DNA of 13,354 bases, from contig CAYMGX010000115.1 in the NCBI GenBank assembly GCA_964390065.1, positions 1 to 13,354 on the forward strand, read 5' to 3'. Below, piece after piece: positions 12,799 through 13,354 of the stretch; within the stretch, counting starts at the first letter, position 1, and every line of letters starts with the position of its first letter. The notes beneath the pieces were generated by a model. The model had not been told where the DNA came from, made no database searches, and was given only the letters and a program-made list of their open reading frames with translations. This DNA is from JAAZBG01 sp964390065. Its GTDB lineage: Bacteria > Fibrobacterota > Chitinivibrionia > Chitinivibrionales > Chitinispirillaceae. The position numbers and the translations under genes were made by a program.

Positions 12799-13354
12799 CA
12801 CTGTTCTGATCACCCAATTGCCCGCATGTGTGACGTGCCGTGGGCCCCTGAGCTCGGTCGAAGGGTGCGGCATGTTCGAAGCGAACACACTGTGACCAAT
12901 TGTGCGATGCGTCAACTACCCTATATGCCTGAGCGGCTATGTTGGTGAGCTTGCCGAACCATGGAGCGGGCTGCTATTAGTTTCTGTGCTTGGAATCAGC
13001 ACTAATTGCTATATATTTGTGCATAAAAATTTAAAATGCCATTAATTTCTGGTTGTCCAACCTTCTACCCGGTGTTTAGAAAACAAAAACTACATTGTTT
13101 TATCATCCTGATCCAACGCTTTATTGATTAAGACCCTTGCGCAATGATATATTTTGAATGTAACGGATTAGGGCAATACCTAATCAATGGATGACTGAAG
13201 ATTTAGGGCTTTTACCAAAAAATAAGCAATAGGAGCACTAAATTAAGGGCGGAGTCCAGGATACGACTGTTTCGGGCTCGTAACGATGGAATCTGTTAAA
13301 AAGGTAAACGGCGTTGATCAACTGTTTTAGTTATGGGCCCTTACATGCTCAAAC
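12799..13354. other. Gene-free right end with several palindromes
   Basis: No credible gene is visible in the last 556 bp. The segment holds CCCTGAGCTCGGTCGAAGGG (12846-12865), similar in style to dispersed CCTGAGC-GTCGAAGG repeats. It also has TGTTCG/CGAACA (12873-12878 / 12882-12887), a GTGCT/AGCAC hairpin near 12988-13004, and GATTAGG/CCTAATC (13166-13172 / 13179-13185). The clustering suggests remnants of mobile or repeat DNA. I could not identify transposase sequence or terminal repeats. Confidence 0.5.
13166..13185. repeat. Perfect 7-bp inverted repeat
   Basis: GATTAGG and CCTAATC flank a 6-nt spacer (GCAATA). No T-tract or gene is adjacent, so its role is unassigned. Confidence 0.5.

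Noticed and set aside
10534..12817. Minus-strand frames at 10534-10869 and 12602-12817 that share a 34-residue His/Asn-rich peptide
   Set aside because: The shared peptide exactly follows the 157-bp repeat. The 9-bp period gives ordered codons automatically, the substitutions change residues freely (T/K, M/N, H/D), and the frames diverge outside the repeat.

Overview
The window is about 13.4 kb of moderately AT-rich bacterial DNA. It runs from ordinary housekeeping and regulatory genes on the left to a decayed accessory region on the right. I suspect a Gram-negative, anaerobic environmental lineage, possibly Fibrobacterota (Chitinispirillia-like) or another FCB-type group. The hints are a secreted CBM3-like protein, a Bacteroidetes-type standalone PEP-synthase ATP-binding protein, RHS debris and many short intergenic repeats. 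No rRNA, tRNA or single-copy marker is present, so this placement is a weak inference.

Left part (1-8570). A radical SAM protein of the spore-photolyase-like group (6-833) converges on a small secreted CBM3-like protein (993-1541, minus) that has its own terminator. A regulatory cassette follows. The first gene is a 1387-residue protein with three copies of a sensory module, a receiver-like domain without the phospho-acceptor Asp, a canonical receiver and a PPDK/PEP-synthase-type ATP-binding domain. It overlaps by one base (TAATG) a NarL/LuxR-type regulator whose receiver also lacks the key Asp and Lys. After a mobile-looking hairpin repeat comes NADP-type glutamate dehydrogenase (gdhA) with a tiny 2x[4Fe-4S] ferredoxin, closed by a strong terminator.

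Middle (8571-9941). About 420 bp without a gene precede a two-module PRC-barrel protein. A perfect 9-copy hexamer tract (GGTTGA) and a very good intrinsic terminator follow it.

Right part (9942-13354). This is gene debris plus small toxin-related loci. It holds an RHS core remnant with an apparent one-base deletion and a nonsense codon at the conserved W-G-L position, a hicB-hicA toxin-antitoxin pair (minus), and an AHH-nuclease toxin fragment abutting the 3' end of an AbiEii-type toxin gene. Two ungapped, 157-bp copies of an unidentified element lie exactly 1900 bp apart and bracket hicBA and the AHH/AbiEii remnants. Each copy has conserved ends, a 9-bp-periodic TGAT-rich segment and a diverged patch. 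The last 550 bp hold only palindromes and no recognisable gene.

Most worth a second look are the paired 157-bp element, the ATP-grasp/receiver/pseudo-receiver operon, and the AHH-AbiEii junction.
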